Source: an uncultured Clostridium sp. (GTDB lineage: Bacteria; Bacillota; Clostridia; Oscillospirales; Butyricicoccaceae). From it: 33,569 bases of DNA. Both the position numbers and the translations under genes were made by a program. The stretch covers positions 1-33,569 of the forward strand of contig CANEGK010000027.1 of NCBI GenBank assembly GCA_947427035.1, read 5' to 3'. Below, piece after piece: positions 7,392-15,734 of this stretch (positions within the stretch are counted from its first letter, which is position 1; each line of letters begins with the position of its first letter). The notes beneath the pieces were generated by a model. The model was not told where the DNA came from. It ran no database searches and was given only the letters and a program-made list of their open reading frames with translations.

Positions 7392-9248
7392 TCACTTGAC
7401 GGTCCGGCCCCAGACGAACCGCTTTTCAATGCCGTAAATGCCGAAGCCCTGGTTGAGCGCGTCATTGCGGCAGATAATCTGTATCAGCTTGTACTTTTTC
7501 ACCTTCTGGCCAAAGGGCAGCACGTTCTGGGGCAGCGTGTTGAAGGTGAAGTCGCCGAAGTCGATGTCGGAAAAAGTGAAGATGCTGGCGTTGCCCCGCC
7601 GCAGCTCGCGCCCGAAATCGCTGTCGGTACGCGCAATGACCTTGACACCCGAGCGGGTGTAGGTCTTCAGGTACACGCCCGAGCCGCGTTTGGGCATGGT
7701 CTTGCGGCGCATGAAGTCGCCGTCGTCGTCCAGCTTGGTGGCCCAGTCGGCGACAATGGCCTCTCCGTCGTCGCTGTAAGCGTCCATGCGCACGTTGCCT
7801 GCGCCGTCAACCCGGTCGTCGTTGAAGCGGCACAGCCGGCCGTCCTCTGTGCCGAAATACAGCGTTTCGGCGTGCTCGCATAAAACGCGCGCCGGCACAT
7901 GGGTCCAGTAATACCATTCGTATTCCCAGGTGCCCGTCTGGTTGCTGCGCGCCGTCTTCTGCTTGGCGTCGGCCACATAGCAGCAGCCGTTGACGCACAG
8001 GACGTAATAGCCCCGCCACACGGCGGCGACGGCCTCGCTCAAATCCTTCTCCCGGCACAGGCGGGCGTCGACAAAGCCGGAGCGCTGCTGAAGCGTCCGT
8101 TCCAGCGTGACGACCTGCGACGCCAGCGCGTAAACGCCGCTGCGGCTCAAAAAGAGCGGGTCGTCGACGAGGGAGGCAAAGCAGTGCTTTGACACCGCGC
8201 CGCCGCCCGAAACGCCCTGCTCGACCGGGAAGATGTCCCCGCTGTCCAGGTGCTGCACGGTGCGCAGAAAGACGGAGGCGTCCTGCTCGTTGTCCTCTTT
8301 GATGATGGCGAGCGCCTCGCCGGCGCGCAGATACCCCATGACAACCGAATCGTCCGAGCCGATTTGCGTATACGACGTATCGGGAATGTAAGCGGCCGAA
8401 TCGGCGGCCGCCGTGTCAATTTCGCTGTGCCAGTCGACACCCGGGTAATCAGGGTTGCCCGAAAGAAAAACCCTGCCGGCATACAACGCGCAGCAGGTAC
8501 AGCCCGTGACGCGCGCCTCCGCGCCCGGCGTCGTGCGCTCAAACTGCACGATGACGTTGGGCACGCCGGCCGGTATGCCGGCAGCCGGCGCCTGGGAAAA
8601 GGTCACTGTGCTGCCCGAGGCCGTCACGCCGCTCACCGGCTGGTCGTTGACCCACGCCAGCACTTCTCCGCCCGCGTCGCAGGGCGCGTCTAGGGTGAAG
8701 GTTTTGGTCTGCCCGTCGCCGACAAACAGATTTTTGCGCTTGGGCGTCAGCAGGTTGACCGGCTGGTAGGACGTGCGGGCGCTCGACGAAGAGGGGACGG
8801 CGGTGATGGGCACGTAGGCCAGCTCGGACGCCGGGCGCACCGTCTCGCCGTCAAAGGCGAGGTATTCGCCGCCCGTCAGAATCCATAACTTTCCGCCCAT
8901 GGAAAAGGCGCGGCTGCGCGCATTCCGCAGCCCCTGCCGCAAAAGCGCCGGCTCGTCTCCCGACCAGAGCCACAGCTTGCTTCCCGCGTGGCACAGGGAG
9001 AAGCTGCCCTTTTCGTTTTTAAAAAAGAAAATGCCGTTGACCGGTCCGTCAAAGGTGTGCAGGGTGCGCCAGCCCAGCCGCTTTTCCGGAAAGCCGCCCG
9101 CGTCTGAAATGAGATTGGGCGCCCAGGGTGAGCGCTGTTCGTCAACCTGCGACGGGTCCGATGAAAAGTCGACGCCGCGGAAAGAGCTGTAACGTTTCAA
9201 ATGCACCTGGGGCGCGGCGGGGGCCGACCGCATTGTCAAAGCCGGCAT
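7392..9248 (-). CDS. Phage structural protein, possibly tail hub/DNA-stabilising (P22 gp10-like in outline)
   Basis: This 618-residue protein is rich in beta structure and Trp/Tyr/Gly. The N terminus (YSSFRGVDFSSDPSQVDEQR, then SPWAPNLISDAGGFPEKRLG) matches a pattern seen in phage tail-hub or packaged-DNA-stabilisation proteins, which begin by listing 'nodes' of a virion ring. Repeating GDGRLCRF/GGKLWILTGGEYLAF-type strands suggest a propeller-like fold. The ATG at 9248 was chosen because CAGGAG lies nine bases upstream; this overlaps the preceding gene by 13 bases, implying translational coupling. It sits between the connector-like gene and the fibre, as expected for the protein joining head and fibre. 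The exact function is inferred from position and pattern, not from a decisive motif. Confidence 0.6.
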   Translation of the reverse strand: MPALTMRSAPAAPQVHLKRYSSFRGVDFSSDPSQVDEQRSPWAPNLISDAGGFPEKRLGWRTLHTFDGPVNGIFFFKNEKGSFSLCHAGSKLWLWSGDEPALLRQGLRNARSRAFSMGGKLWILTGGEYLAFDGETVRPASELAYVPITAVPSSSSARTSYQPVNLLTPKRKNLFVGDGQTKTFTLDAPCDAGGEVLAWVNDQPVSGVTASGSTVTFSQAPAAGIPAGVPNVIVQFERTTPGAEARVTGCTCCALYAGRVFLSGNPDYPGVDWHSEIDTAAADSAAYIPDTSYTQIGSDDSVVMGYLRAGEALAIIKEDNEQDASVFLRTVQHLDSGDIFPVEQGVSGGGAVSKHCFASLVDDPLFLSRSGVYALASQVVTLERTLQQRSGFVDARLCREKDLSEAVAAVWRGYYVLCVNGCCYVADAKQKTARSNQTGTWEYEWYYWTHVPARVLCEHAETLYFGTEDGRLCRFNDDRVDGAGNVRMDAYSDDGEAIVADWATKLDDDGDFMRRKTMPKRGSGVYLKTYTRSGVKVIARTDSDFGRELRRGNASIFTFSDIDFGDFTFNTLPQNVLPFGQKVKKYKLIQIICRNDALNQGFGIYGIEKRFVWGRTVK

Positions 9249-9631
9249 GTCGGCACGCTCCTGTAGCAGTCCTCGACGGCCTCGCCGCGGCACATGGCCG
9301 CTTCACGCAGCGCCAGAATATACCGCGCCCTGAAATCCTGCGCATGGTAGCCGTCCATCTCGTCCTGAAAGTAATAGGCGGCCACGCCGTAGGGCAGGGC
9401 CAGGCGGCAGATGGCGTCGCAGTACGGAATGTCGTCATCCATGCTGTCCACAGCGGGCGCCTTTTCCAAAGGGGGCTGCCCCTGCGTTTCACGGCGCAGG
9501 TTTTCATAGGGCAGCGCCTCCTGCAACAGCAGGCTGGCCAGGCTGGGGAAAAAGGCCAGAAAATCGGGGTCGGTTCCCGTTTTTTCAAACAGGATGGCGC
9601 AGGCCAGCTTATAAACCGCTTCTGCTTTCAT
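9236..9631 (-). CDS. Phage head-tail connector-like protein
   Basis: This is a 131-residue, mostly helical acidic protein. It begins MKAEAVYKLACAILFEKTG and has the pattern ...LLLQEALPYENLRR ... DDDIPYCDAICRLALPYGVA seen in small helical proteins placed directly after the capsid gene in clostridial phages. Those are annotated as head-tail connector or adaptor proteins (gp6-like). The start ATG at 9631 follows AAAGGAGGG by six bases; a longer open frame upstream has no ribosome binding site. It overlaps the 3' gene by 13 bases. The assignment rests on size, composition and position. Confidence 0.6.
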   Translation of the reverse strand: MKAEAVYKLACAILFEKTGTDPDFLAFFPSLASLLLQEALPYENLRRETQGQPPLEKAPAVDSMDDDIPYCDAICRLALPYGVAAYYFQDEMDGYHAQDFRARYILALREAAMCRGEAVEDCYRSVPTCRL

Positions 9632-9648
9632 TGTCGTCCCTCCTTTTT

Positions 9649-9676
9649 GCGGGGCAGGAAAAAGCCCCTGCCCCGC
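9649..9676 (-). other. GC-rich hairpin between capsid and connector genes, no U tract
   Basis: A perfect 10-bp stem (9649-9658 with 9667-9676) with an 8-base loop lies 17 bases after the capsid stop. On the minus strand it is followed by the ribosome binding site of the next gene rather than by U residues. It is therefore better read as an mRNA-stabilising or processing structure protecting the capsid transcript than as a terminator. The function is inferred. Confidence 0.5.
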
Positions 9677-9693
9677 CCGTGTTTTCGTGTGCC

Positions 9694-10737
9694 TCAGCCC
9701 TCGACAACGCCGGAGGGCAGCATTCCGCTCTTTTCGGCATAGGCGCGGATGCTCTGGCCTTCCGCCAGTGTGACGGCGGCCGTATAGCTCTGCGCCGACT
9801 TGCTGTAGCGCGGGTCCGAGCCGTCGACCGTGTAGCGGATGCTCGCTCCGCTCGTCGTGCACGACAGGGCGGCGGAGCCGTCTGCGACGGACAGGGTCGG
9901 AAGCGCCGTCACCTTGGATGAATCGGCGGCGACGTAAACGCCGTCGGCTTTGGCGCCGATGACAAAGGCGTCAAAGTAGTTGCGCCCCTCGAGCACCGCG
10001 CCGTCGATGCCCTGCACATCGGTCAGTACGCGGGCCGTCTTGATTTTGCACGGGAAGATGACCGAGCCGCGGTACGCGATGATAAAATACACCCCTTCGG
10101 GGAAGTAGCGGTCGGGCACCTTGATGCACTTCATGTCGGCGATGGTGCCGACGCAGCCCTTTTCCAGCGCGGGGCCTGCCAGCGCGTCGACTCCCTGGAA
10201 CTCGCTCGACAGGCGCACCATGTTATAGTAGCAGGCCGGCAGGTACAAAACGCGGCCCTCGTCGGGCACCAGCGCGTTGTCGAGGGCGTAGGCGCCGTCG
10301 AAAATCATGCTGACAACGGTGCTTTTGGTCGGGGTAGACACCCCTTTGATCTGCCCGGCCTGGCGCGCGAACGCATCGAGCGCATACTTGTCCATATAGG
10401 GTACGACGCGTTCGGCGATCTGCATGTTGAGCATTCGCCCGGCGTTTTTGACCATCATCTGGTCCGAGTTGTTGCCGCGGTCAATGGTGATGGAAAAGCC
10501 CTTGTCCTGACTCAGGGTGAGAATCTGCACCTCGTCCTGCATTTCACCGGGCGTGCCGAAGCGGTTGAGCCCTTCGCGCACATAGTCGTTGATGCCGACG
10601 GTCTGCGGCGTGTAAATGGAAATGGCGCGCGCGCCCTCAAAATTGTAGTCGTCCGAAACGTTGGGGGCGACAAACGAGCTGCGGGTGAACTTTTCCGCAA
10701 TTTTCTTTTCGTATTTTCCTGCCAGGTTAATGGCCAT
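9694..10737 (-). CDS. Phage major capsid protein with C-terminal chitobiase-type beta-sandwich domain
   Basis: This 347-residue protein has a capsid-family core at residues 1-~282: MAINLAGKYEKKIAEKFTRS, a region GINDYVREGLNRFGTPGEMQ, and FSITIDRGNNSDQ. This is the pattern of P22-coat/N4-gp56-like major capsid proteins (HK97 fold). Residues ~283-347 form a separate domain with the signature SIRYTVDGSDPRYSKSAQSY, then AVTLAEGQSIRAYAEKSG. This is the CHB_HEX_C-type beta-sandwich found on many extracellular proteins and on some phage coats; it would be displayed on the particle surface. The start has GAGAGGA seven bases upstream. The scaffold-like gene lies directly before it (18-base gap), the usual capsid-module order. 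No maturation protease is encoded nearby. Confidence 0.88.
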   Translation of the reverse strand: MAINLAGKYEKKIAEKFTRSSFVAPNVSDDYNFEGARAISIYTPQTVGINDYVREGLNRFGTPGEMQDEVQILTLSQDKGFSITIDRGNNSDQMMVKNAGRMLNMQIAERVVPYMDKYALDAFARQAGQIKGVSTPTKSTVVSMIFDGAYALDNALVPDEGRVLYLPACYYNMVRLSSEFQGVDALAGPALEKGCVGTIADMKCIKVPDRYFPEGVYFIIAYRGSVIFPCKIKTARVLTDVQGIDGAVLEGRNYFDAFVIGAKADGVYVAADSSKVTALPTLSVADGSAALSCTTSGASIRYTVDGSDPRYSKSAQSYTAAVTLAEGQSIRAYAEKSGMLPSGVVEG

Positions 10738-10754
10738 AGCTCGGTTCCTCTCTT

Positions 10755-11159
10755 TCAGTTTTTGTGGTTGAGTCCCGCCAAAAACGGGTCAAACTCCTGC
10801 GGCCCGCCGTCGCCGGCCAGCGATCCGACGGCGCGCGCCGCGCTCTGCCGCAGCCGGTTTTCCTCCTGCATGGCGCGCAGCCGCGACTGCTGGTACGCTT
10901 CGGTGGGGGTCAGCCCGCCGCGCACCCCTTCAAAGATTTCGGCGTCCAGCTTTTCGCCCCTTGTTTCCGGGTAGCGTTCAAACAGCCTGTCCCAGCCCGC
11001 GCCGCCGCTCCTTGCGCCCTGCACGGCGCGTACCCGTTCGACCGCCCGTTCGAGCGCCGACGGCATCGGCGCAGCCGCGTTTTGCCCGGCGATGTCCTGC
11101 GCCTCTTCGGCGGTGAACAGATCGCCGCTGTGCTCCTGCTGCAAATCCTGCTCGTTCAT
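10755..11159 (-). CDS. Putative capsid scaffolding protein
   Basis: This 134-residue acidic, helical protein begins MNEQDLQQEHSGDLFTAEEA and contains LFERYPETRGEKLDAEIFEG followed by VRGGLTPTEAY. That arrangement (predicted coiled region, then YPE..., then GLTPTEAY) is common in small scaffold-like proteins placed directly upstream of capsid genes in Firmicutes phages. The start at 11159 has AAAGGGGG about six bases upstream; a longer frame is non-coding. Function is inferred from position and composition; no catalytic motif is visible. Confidence 0.6.
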   Translation of the reverse strand: MNEQDLQQEHSGDLFTAEEAQDIAGQNAAAPMPSALERAVERVRAVQGARSGGAGWDRLFERYPETRGEKLDAEIFEGVRGGLTPTEAYQQSRLRAMQEENRLRQSAARAVGSLAGDGGPQEFDPFLAGLNHKN

Positions 11160-11172
11160 GCTTTTTCCCCCT

Positions 11173-12189
11173 TTAAACGGCCTGCAAGGCGCGCCAGTAG
11201 GCTTCCATGGCGGCGATCTGCTCGTTGGTGACGCCCAGGGCGCGGTAGCCGTCAAAAATGCCGTAGCGGGCCAACAGGCCGGCGATGGTTTCCAGCTGGC
11301 TTCTTTCGTCCTTGTCCATTTCATATTCCAGTTTGCGCTGCGCCAATGTTTGGGCGTTTTCCTGCGCGGCGGCGTCCAGAATGCCGCTGCTGTGCTTGAA
11401 GCGCTGCTCGGCTATCAGCTTGGCGAACTCGGCCATCTGGTTGGCCTTTTCAATGCCGCCGGTCAGTTTGGCCTGCTCGCGCGCCAAATCGATCTGGCGC
11501 AGCGAATCGAGCTTGGCCTGTTCGTTTTGGCCGACGACGCTCTGGTAGGTATTGCCCAGGCTGGCCAGGCTGCTTTCGGAAAAGCCCGAGTTCAAAAGCC
11601 CCAGCTGCGCCTGCCGCTGCGCCGCCGCGCCAAACGGGTTGGAAGCGCGCAGCCAGGTTTCATACGCGCCGGTGTTGGCGTCGGCCGCCGAACGCTCGAT
11701 GCCCGGAATCTGCGCGCTGAGCGCCAGCAGCGCCCGATCGATTTCCGCCTGCAACGCCTGCTGCTGCACCGCCTGCGCCCGCTCCAAATCGTCGATGGCC
11801 GAGCTGTACAGCGCCTGCGCGCGGCTCTGTACGCCAATCGGCGTGTACAGGCTGCCGTCGCGGCCGCCCGAATAGCCAAACTGTCCGCGAATCTGCTCGG
11901 CCGTCTGGTGGGCGCGGTTCATTCCCGCGATGTCGCCCAGCGCCTGCGCCCGCTGGTAGTCGTTCTTGGCCTGCTGAATCAAGCCCCAGCTCTCGGGGCT
12001 TTTGTTTAAAATTTCTTCGTCGGTGTTGGTTCCCAGCGGCACATACGCGGCGGTCTGCTGCTGCACTGTGCTTTGCGGTGGACCCGCCGCCGTGTTTTTC
12101 TGCGCCATGCTCTGTGCCGCCTGCTGTGCTGTCTTTATCGCCTGCGCCATCTGCTGCTGCACCAGCGCAAACGGATTGATTGCTGCCAT
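11173..12189 (-). CDS. Coiled-coil, Gln/Ala-rich virion-associated protein (function unknown)
   Basis: This 338-residue protein has 17% or more combined Gln and many Ala, and long predicted helices (residues ~1-35, 75-100, 135-170, 215-300). The motif IRGQFGYSGGRDGSLYTP (~100-117), a YGYSGG-x-DGS element, recurs in clostridial phage proteins. There is no signal peptide or catalytic motif. It lies between portal and scaffold, where podovirus-type phages may carry pilot/ejection or internal head proteins. That role is only a guess from position and helical content; a tape-measure role is unlikely at this size and place. The start at 12189 follows AGAGAGGGA. Confidence 0.55.
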   Translation of the reverse strand: MAAINPFALVQQQMAQAIKTAQQAAQSMAQKNTAAGPPQSTVQQQTAAYVPLGTNTDEEILNKSPESWGLIQQAKNDYQRAQALGDIAGMNRAHQTAEQIRGQFGYSGGRDGSLYTPIGVQSRAQALYSSAIDDLERAQAVQQQALQAEIDRALLALSAQIPGIERSAADANTGAYETWLRASNPFGAAAQRQAQLGLLNSGFSESSLASLGNTYQSVVGQNEQAKLDSLRQIDLAREQAKLTGGIEKANQMAEFAKLIAEQRFKHSSGILDAAAQENAQTLAQRKLEYEMDKDERSQLETIAGLLARYGIFDGYRALGVTNEQIAAMEAYWRALQAV

Positions 12190-12207
12190 TTGTCCCTCTC
12201 TTTCTGC

Positions 12208-13704
12208 TTATATGCCTGCTCCGGCCGCCAGACCGGCCTGCTTTTCGCGCAGCTTTTCCAGAATACGGCTCTTGCCGCGCACATACTGGTCGGGAATGCC
12301 CTCCAGGTAGGTGACGGCGTCGGTGATGATCCCCTTCTGGAACAGGTTGTCCAGCGTTTCGATCTGCATAAGCTCTGAATAATAAGCCGCCGAGCCGATG
12401 TCGACACGCGTTGACAGATTGACCTGCCGCAGCGCGCCAAAGTCAAACAGGCCCGTCTTTCCGTTTTCCATCGCCGCCGGGCGCACGCCGTAATGCGCCG
12501 CCATCATGTCGACGATGACGCGCACACACTCTTCGGTAAACCGGTAAAACTCCATGCGCTGCAATTCCAGCGGCATGGCGCTGGCCTTTTGCGTGGCGAT
12601 GATGGCGGATGTGTTGTCCGGCCGCACGTTGCCCAGCGCGGCGTCCGACGCGCCCATAAACTCCAGTGTCCGCTGGGTCAAAAGCTCGATGAGCTGCACC
12701 ACCTGCGCCGACATGTCCCCGCCGCGGAAGTTGGCTGCAATGGCCTGCTCCGACGGGCTGCCGACGACGCCGATGGCCTCGCCCACGCGGTTGCTCCAGC
12801 GCGCGATGCGGCTTTTGTCGTACAGTATCTTGGGAAAGGCGTTCATTTTGACCGATCGGATCCCCATGGCAAAGAGCTGGTTGATGGCGATTTGGTTGGG
12901 GATGACGGCGGTCAGCGCCGCCTGGCCGTGAAAGCTGTGGCGCACCTTGTCCCACGGCATCCACGCCAGCGGGTACAGCCGGTAGCCGGTGTCCCACACA
13001 TCGCGCAGAAGGCCCGACGCCACTGTTTTGACGCCGCGCACCGTCCCCTCTTCGCGCCACAGCTTGACGAGCACCGTCACCATGTCGTCCTCCGGCCGGT
13101 CGCCTTCGCGCGCGCCGTCGGGCAGAATCTCCGTCTCGTCAAAGCCGTTTTCCCGCGCTTCGCGCCGTACGGCGTCGATATGCCGGCGCGAGGCGATGAT
13201 GAGATAGGGCTGCTTCTGCACATCCTGCACGCCGGGCGCGCCGAAATGCACGTCGGTGTTGTCGATGAGTTCGGCGCACACCCGCCCGCGGGCGGGGCCG
13301 CCCGTCTCGGCATTGGGATCAAAATAAAAATACAGGCATCCGTCGCCGTCGACCGCCGCATTGCGGATGACGTCGCGGCTCAGATCCTTGAGCCCCGTCT
13401 GCTCGATGACGCGGGCCGTTTCACCCGACAGCACCCGGCAGGCCTGCTCGGCCCCGGCATCCTGCTGAAAGGGCGTAAAAGACACCGAAACGTCGTCGGC
13501 CACGATCATCGAAATAAAATAGGACACCACGCGCTTGAGCACGTTGATGACCGGCTTGTCCAGGTCGGGGGCGTACAGCCCCTCCCATTGCCGCCCCACA
13601 TAAAAGTTCTCGTTGACGCGCACCTGCTCGTAAAGCCCGATGCCCTCGTTGTAGCTTACGCCCTTCTGGTATTCGGCCCATACGCCGGCGGGGTCAGTCC
13701 TCAT
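12208..13704 (-). CDS. Phage portal protein
   Basis: This 498-residue protein would form the dodecameric ring at the DNA-packaging vertex. Recognisable pattern: YNEGIGLYEQVRVNENFYVG and QWEGL near the N terminus (residues ~18-42), KPVINVLKRVVSYF, and the central segment IPNQIAINQLFAMGIRSVKM. The DNTSAIIATQKASAMPLELQ helix then introduces the C-terminal stem/crown. Length is typical for P22/SPP1-like portals (450-550). Its 3' neighbour overlaps by 11 bases (13694-13704). The order TerS-TerL-small protein-portal is the usual packaging module. Confidence 0.9.
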   Translation of the reverse strand: MRTDPAGVWAEYQKGVSYNEGIGLYEQVRVNENFYVGRQWEGLYAPDLDKPVINVLKRVVSYFISMIVADDVSVSFTPFQQDAGAEQACRVLSGETARVIEQTGLKDLSRDVIRNAAVDGDGCLYFYFDPNAETGGPARGRVCAELIDNTDVHFGAPGVQDVQKQPYLIIASRRHIDAVRREARENGFDETEILPDGAREGDRPEDDMVTVLVKLWREEGTVRGVKTVASGLLRDVWDTGYRLYPLAWMPWDKVRHSFHGQAALTAVIPNQIAINQLFAMGIRSVKMNAFPKILYDKSRIARWSNRVGEAIGVVGSPSEQAIAANFRGGDMSAQVVQLIELLTQRTLEFMGASDAALGNVRPDNTSAIIATQKASAMPLELQRMEFYRFTEECVRVIVDMMAAHYGVRPAAMENGKTGLFDFGALRQVNLSTRVDIGSAAYYSELMQIETLDNLFQKGIITDAVTYLEGIPDQYVRGKSRILEKLREKQAGLAAGAGI

Positions 13705-13888
13705 GTCCGCACCCCTCTTCCGGCCGGCCGGTGTAGCTCAAAAAATTTTCCCACTGCCGATCCAGCTCGGGCGGCATGTCAGGCTCTGCCGGATCCCTGC
13801 CGCGCACCGGGGGTGTGGCGGCTCCGCGCGCCAGCAGCCCCAGGGCAAAAGCGCCCAAGCACCCGGCGACGGCAAATAAAACTTCCAT
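13694..13888 (-). CDS. Small membrane protein of the packaging module
   Basis: This 64-residue protein has one hydrophobic N-terminal segment (residues ~2-21, EVLFAVAGCLGAFALGLLA) and a proline-rich linker. Its C-terminal motif is DRQWENFLSYTGR (residues ~43-55), which resembles the last residues of the large terminase encoded next door. The start ATG has GAAGGAGA six bases upstream and the gene overlaps the portal start by 11 bases, so it is a real, coupled gene despite its size. The role is unknown. A membrane-anchored adaptor of the packaging machinery is possible, and so is a leftover of a partial duplication. Confidence 0.7.
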   Translation of the reverse strand: MEVLFAVAGCLGAFALGLLARGAATPPVRGRDPAEPDMPPELDRQWENFLSYTGRPEEGCGHED

Positions 13889-13913
13889 CTGTCTTTCTCC
13901 TTCTTTCCTGCGG

Positions 13914-15233
13914 TCATCGGCCGCTGTAATGCAGAAAATCATCGGCCTGCCGGTCAAAGCCGCCATCATCCTCGCTTTCTGCCGTCCCGGGAGCCGGCCG
14001 CCCGGCCGCAAAGTACCGGATGGCGTCGGGCGCATGGGTCAGCTCGTGCGGCTCGCGCGCCGTGTCGTTGGGGTTGCGTGCGTCGTAGCGCAGCGCCGGC
14101 AGCGTGCGGATCAGGTTGGAGCAGCTGTCAAAAACCCGCAGCGCCGCCGTGCGCCGCCCCTGCTCGTCGTCAAAGGGGCGCAGCCACTCGGCCAAATCGT
14201 ACCAGCCCTGCACCCGGTCGTTTTGCGCGCGCGTCAGCCCGATGCCCTTTTCGGCAAAAATGTCGGCCGTGCTGCGGCCGGTGTCGCTGTGGCGGTTCCA
14301 CAAATCGGGCGGCGCGTACCATGCCGAAATGCGTTCCGCCGACAGTGCGCGCACCAGTTCGGCCGCTTCGCCGGCCAGAAGCCCAGGCCGGTAAACCTCG
14401 CGGTAAACGACGGCCCGGCCGTTTTCGTCGACGGCCACCCACAGTCCGGCCAGCATGTCGCGGCCATAGTCCATGGTAAAATACCGCCGCCAGTGCCCGG
14501 GGACGGCAAAGGGCTTTACAACGTGTACGCCTCTGTCCCACATGGAAAAGTACTGCCCTTCAAACAGATCCCAGTCGCCGTAAAGCAGCGCTTTTTTCTC
14601 GCGCTCGGGCAGGTTTTGCAGCCGTCGGACATACCCGGGGTCGGCGCGGGTCAGAAAACCGTTGTCCTGTACGCGCGACGGCAGGAACAGGCGGCTTCCG
14701 CCGGGCAGCGGATGCACAACGTCCGGCGGCCCGATGTCGATAAACCGGCTTTTGACCCATTGGTGCCCCACGCCGCCGGGGTTGGTCGCGCTTTTGACGG
14801 CCTTTGGAAAGGGGTTGGCCCCCCGCAGCCTGGAGAGAAGGTATAAATACATGCTCTCGGTAAAATGTGTCAGCTCGTCAAAGCGGATGACGTCGTATTC
14901 GGCGGATTGGTAGCGATAAACGTCCCGTTCCTGGTCGCAGTAGCCAAAGTCGATGAGCGAGCCGTTTGTAAACTGCCCGGTGTGCCCCGAAGCGCTGTAG
15001 CGGTACAGCTCCTGCGGGTACAGCCCCTGCGCGGTGCGGATGAGCGACTTTTCCAGCTCGGGCAGGGTACGGCGCAGGATGAGCTGGCGCGAGCCCGGGT
15101 AGCGCAGGGCGTACAGCAAAGCATCGATAAGCTGGCCGTACGATTTGCCGCCCCCGGCCGCGCCGCCAAACAGCACCTCGTCGGCCTGCGCGTCGATGAA
15201 ATCGCGCTGCCTGTGCGTAATGCGGATTTCCAT
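13914..15233 (-). CDS. terL: Phage terminase large subunit (TerL)
   Basis: This 439-residue packaging motor combines an ATPase with a nuclease. Walker A is LFGGAAGGGKS (residues ~21-31), Walker B is DVIRFDEL (D119-E120), and the coupling motif SATNPGG lies at ~149-155. The C-terminal RNase H-like nuclease has acidic positions in FTMDYGRD and HAPDAIRYF. The ATG overlaps the TerS stop in TGATG, implying coupling. The start was chosen at 15233 because this residue begins the canonical N terminus (MEIRITHRQRDFI); the upstream frame is TerS shadow. All catalytic elements are present. The final residues DRQADDFLHYSGR match a motif in the adjacent small membrane protein. Confidence 0.94.
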   Translation of the reverse strand: MEIRITHRQRDFIDAQADEVLFGGAAGGGKSYGQLIDALLYALRYPGSRQLILRRTLPELEKSLIRTAQGLYPQELYRYSASGHTGQFTNGSLIDFGYCDQERDVYRYQSAEYDVIRFDELTHFTESMYLYLLSRLRGANPFPKAVKSATNPGGVGHQWVKSRFIDIGPPDVVHPLPGGSRLFLPSRVQDNGFLTRADPGYVRRLQNLPEREKKALLYGDWDLFEGQYFSMWDRGVHVVKPFAVPGHWRRYFTMDYGRDMLAGLWVAVDENGRAVVYREVYRPGLLAGEAAELVRALSAERISAWYAPPDLWNRHSDTGRSTADIFAEKGIGLTRAQNDRVQGWYDLAEWLRPFDDEQGRRTAALRVFDSCSNLIRTLPALRYDARNPNDTAREPHELTHAPDAIRYFAAGRPAPGTAESEDDGGFDRQADDFLHYSGR

Positions 15234-15646
15234 CAGTCGACGACGCGCACCGTAATGACGGGCGGCTCTTTTTCCCCGTCTTCGCGCTCGCCATAACCCA
15301 GCACCGTTTTGCCGAAAAACTGCGCGAACGAGCTGTTGTAGTGCCCGGCCAGACTGCCCACAATCCAAGCGTTTTCCTGCATCTGCTGCGCGCGCTGACA
15401 GGCTGCGTCGAACTCCGGGTGCTCCGAGCGCCATGCGTTCAGCTCGGCGACCGACGCGCCGACGCTCTGGGCAAAGGCCTGAAAGGTGGGCAGCGGCGCG
15501 GACAGCAGGACCGGCTCTTCCGACTTGACGCTGCCGTCGGGGTAATAGGTCATCTTTTTCTCCATGCGCTGCGGCGGCGCCGAGAAATAGTCGAGCATTT
15601 TCTGGCAATACGCGCGCTTATATACGGCTTTTTTCGTCTTTTTCAC
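15233..15646 (-). CDS. terS: Phage terminase small subunit (TerS)
   Basis: This protein of about 137 residues has a predicted helix-turn-helix (TFQAFAQSVGASVAELNAW, ~52-70) followed by ENAWIVGSLAGHYNSSFAQF, the pattern of small terminases that recognise the packaging site on phage DNA. It overlaps TerL by one base in TGATG. The start is uncertain: GTG 15646 overlaps the only good Shine-Dalgarno (CAGGAGGTG), so spacing is wrong. ATG 15601 gives a shorter form without a ribosome binding site, and a GTG at 15685 has none either. As the first gene of the cassette it should have a promoter, but none of the sigma-A type is obvious between 15646 and the terminator at 15735. Confidence 0.75.
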   Translation of the reverse strand: MKKTKKAVYKRAYCQKMLDYFSAPPQRMEKKMTYYPDGSVKSEEPVLLSAPLPTFQAFAQSVGASVAELNAWRSEHPEFDAACQRAQQMQENAWIVGSLAGHYNSSFAQFFGKTVLGYGEREDGEKEPPVITVRVVD

Positions 15647-15734
15647 CTCCTGCCGGTTATCGACGCCTTTATGGTAACAGCACACCGGGCCGCCGCGCTT
15701 CTCCGGTTTTTATCCTTTCTATCTACGCGCAGAT

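Noticed and set aside
12493..13929. 478-residue plus-strand open frame opposite the portal gene
   Set aside because: Antisense shadow of portal and the small membrane protein; composition rich in His/Arg/Ala and no known domain.
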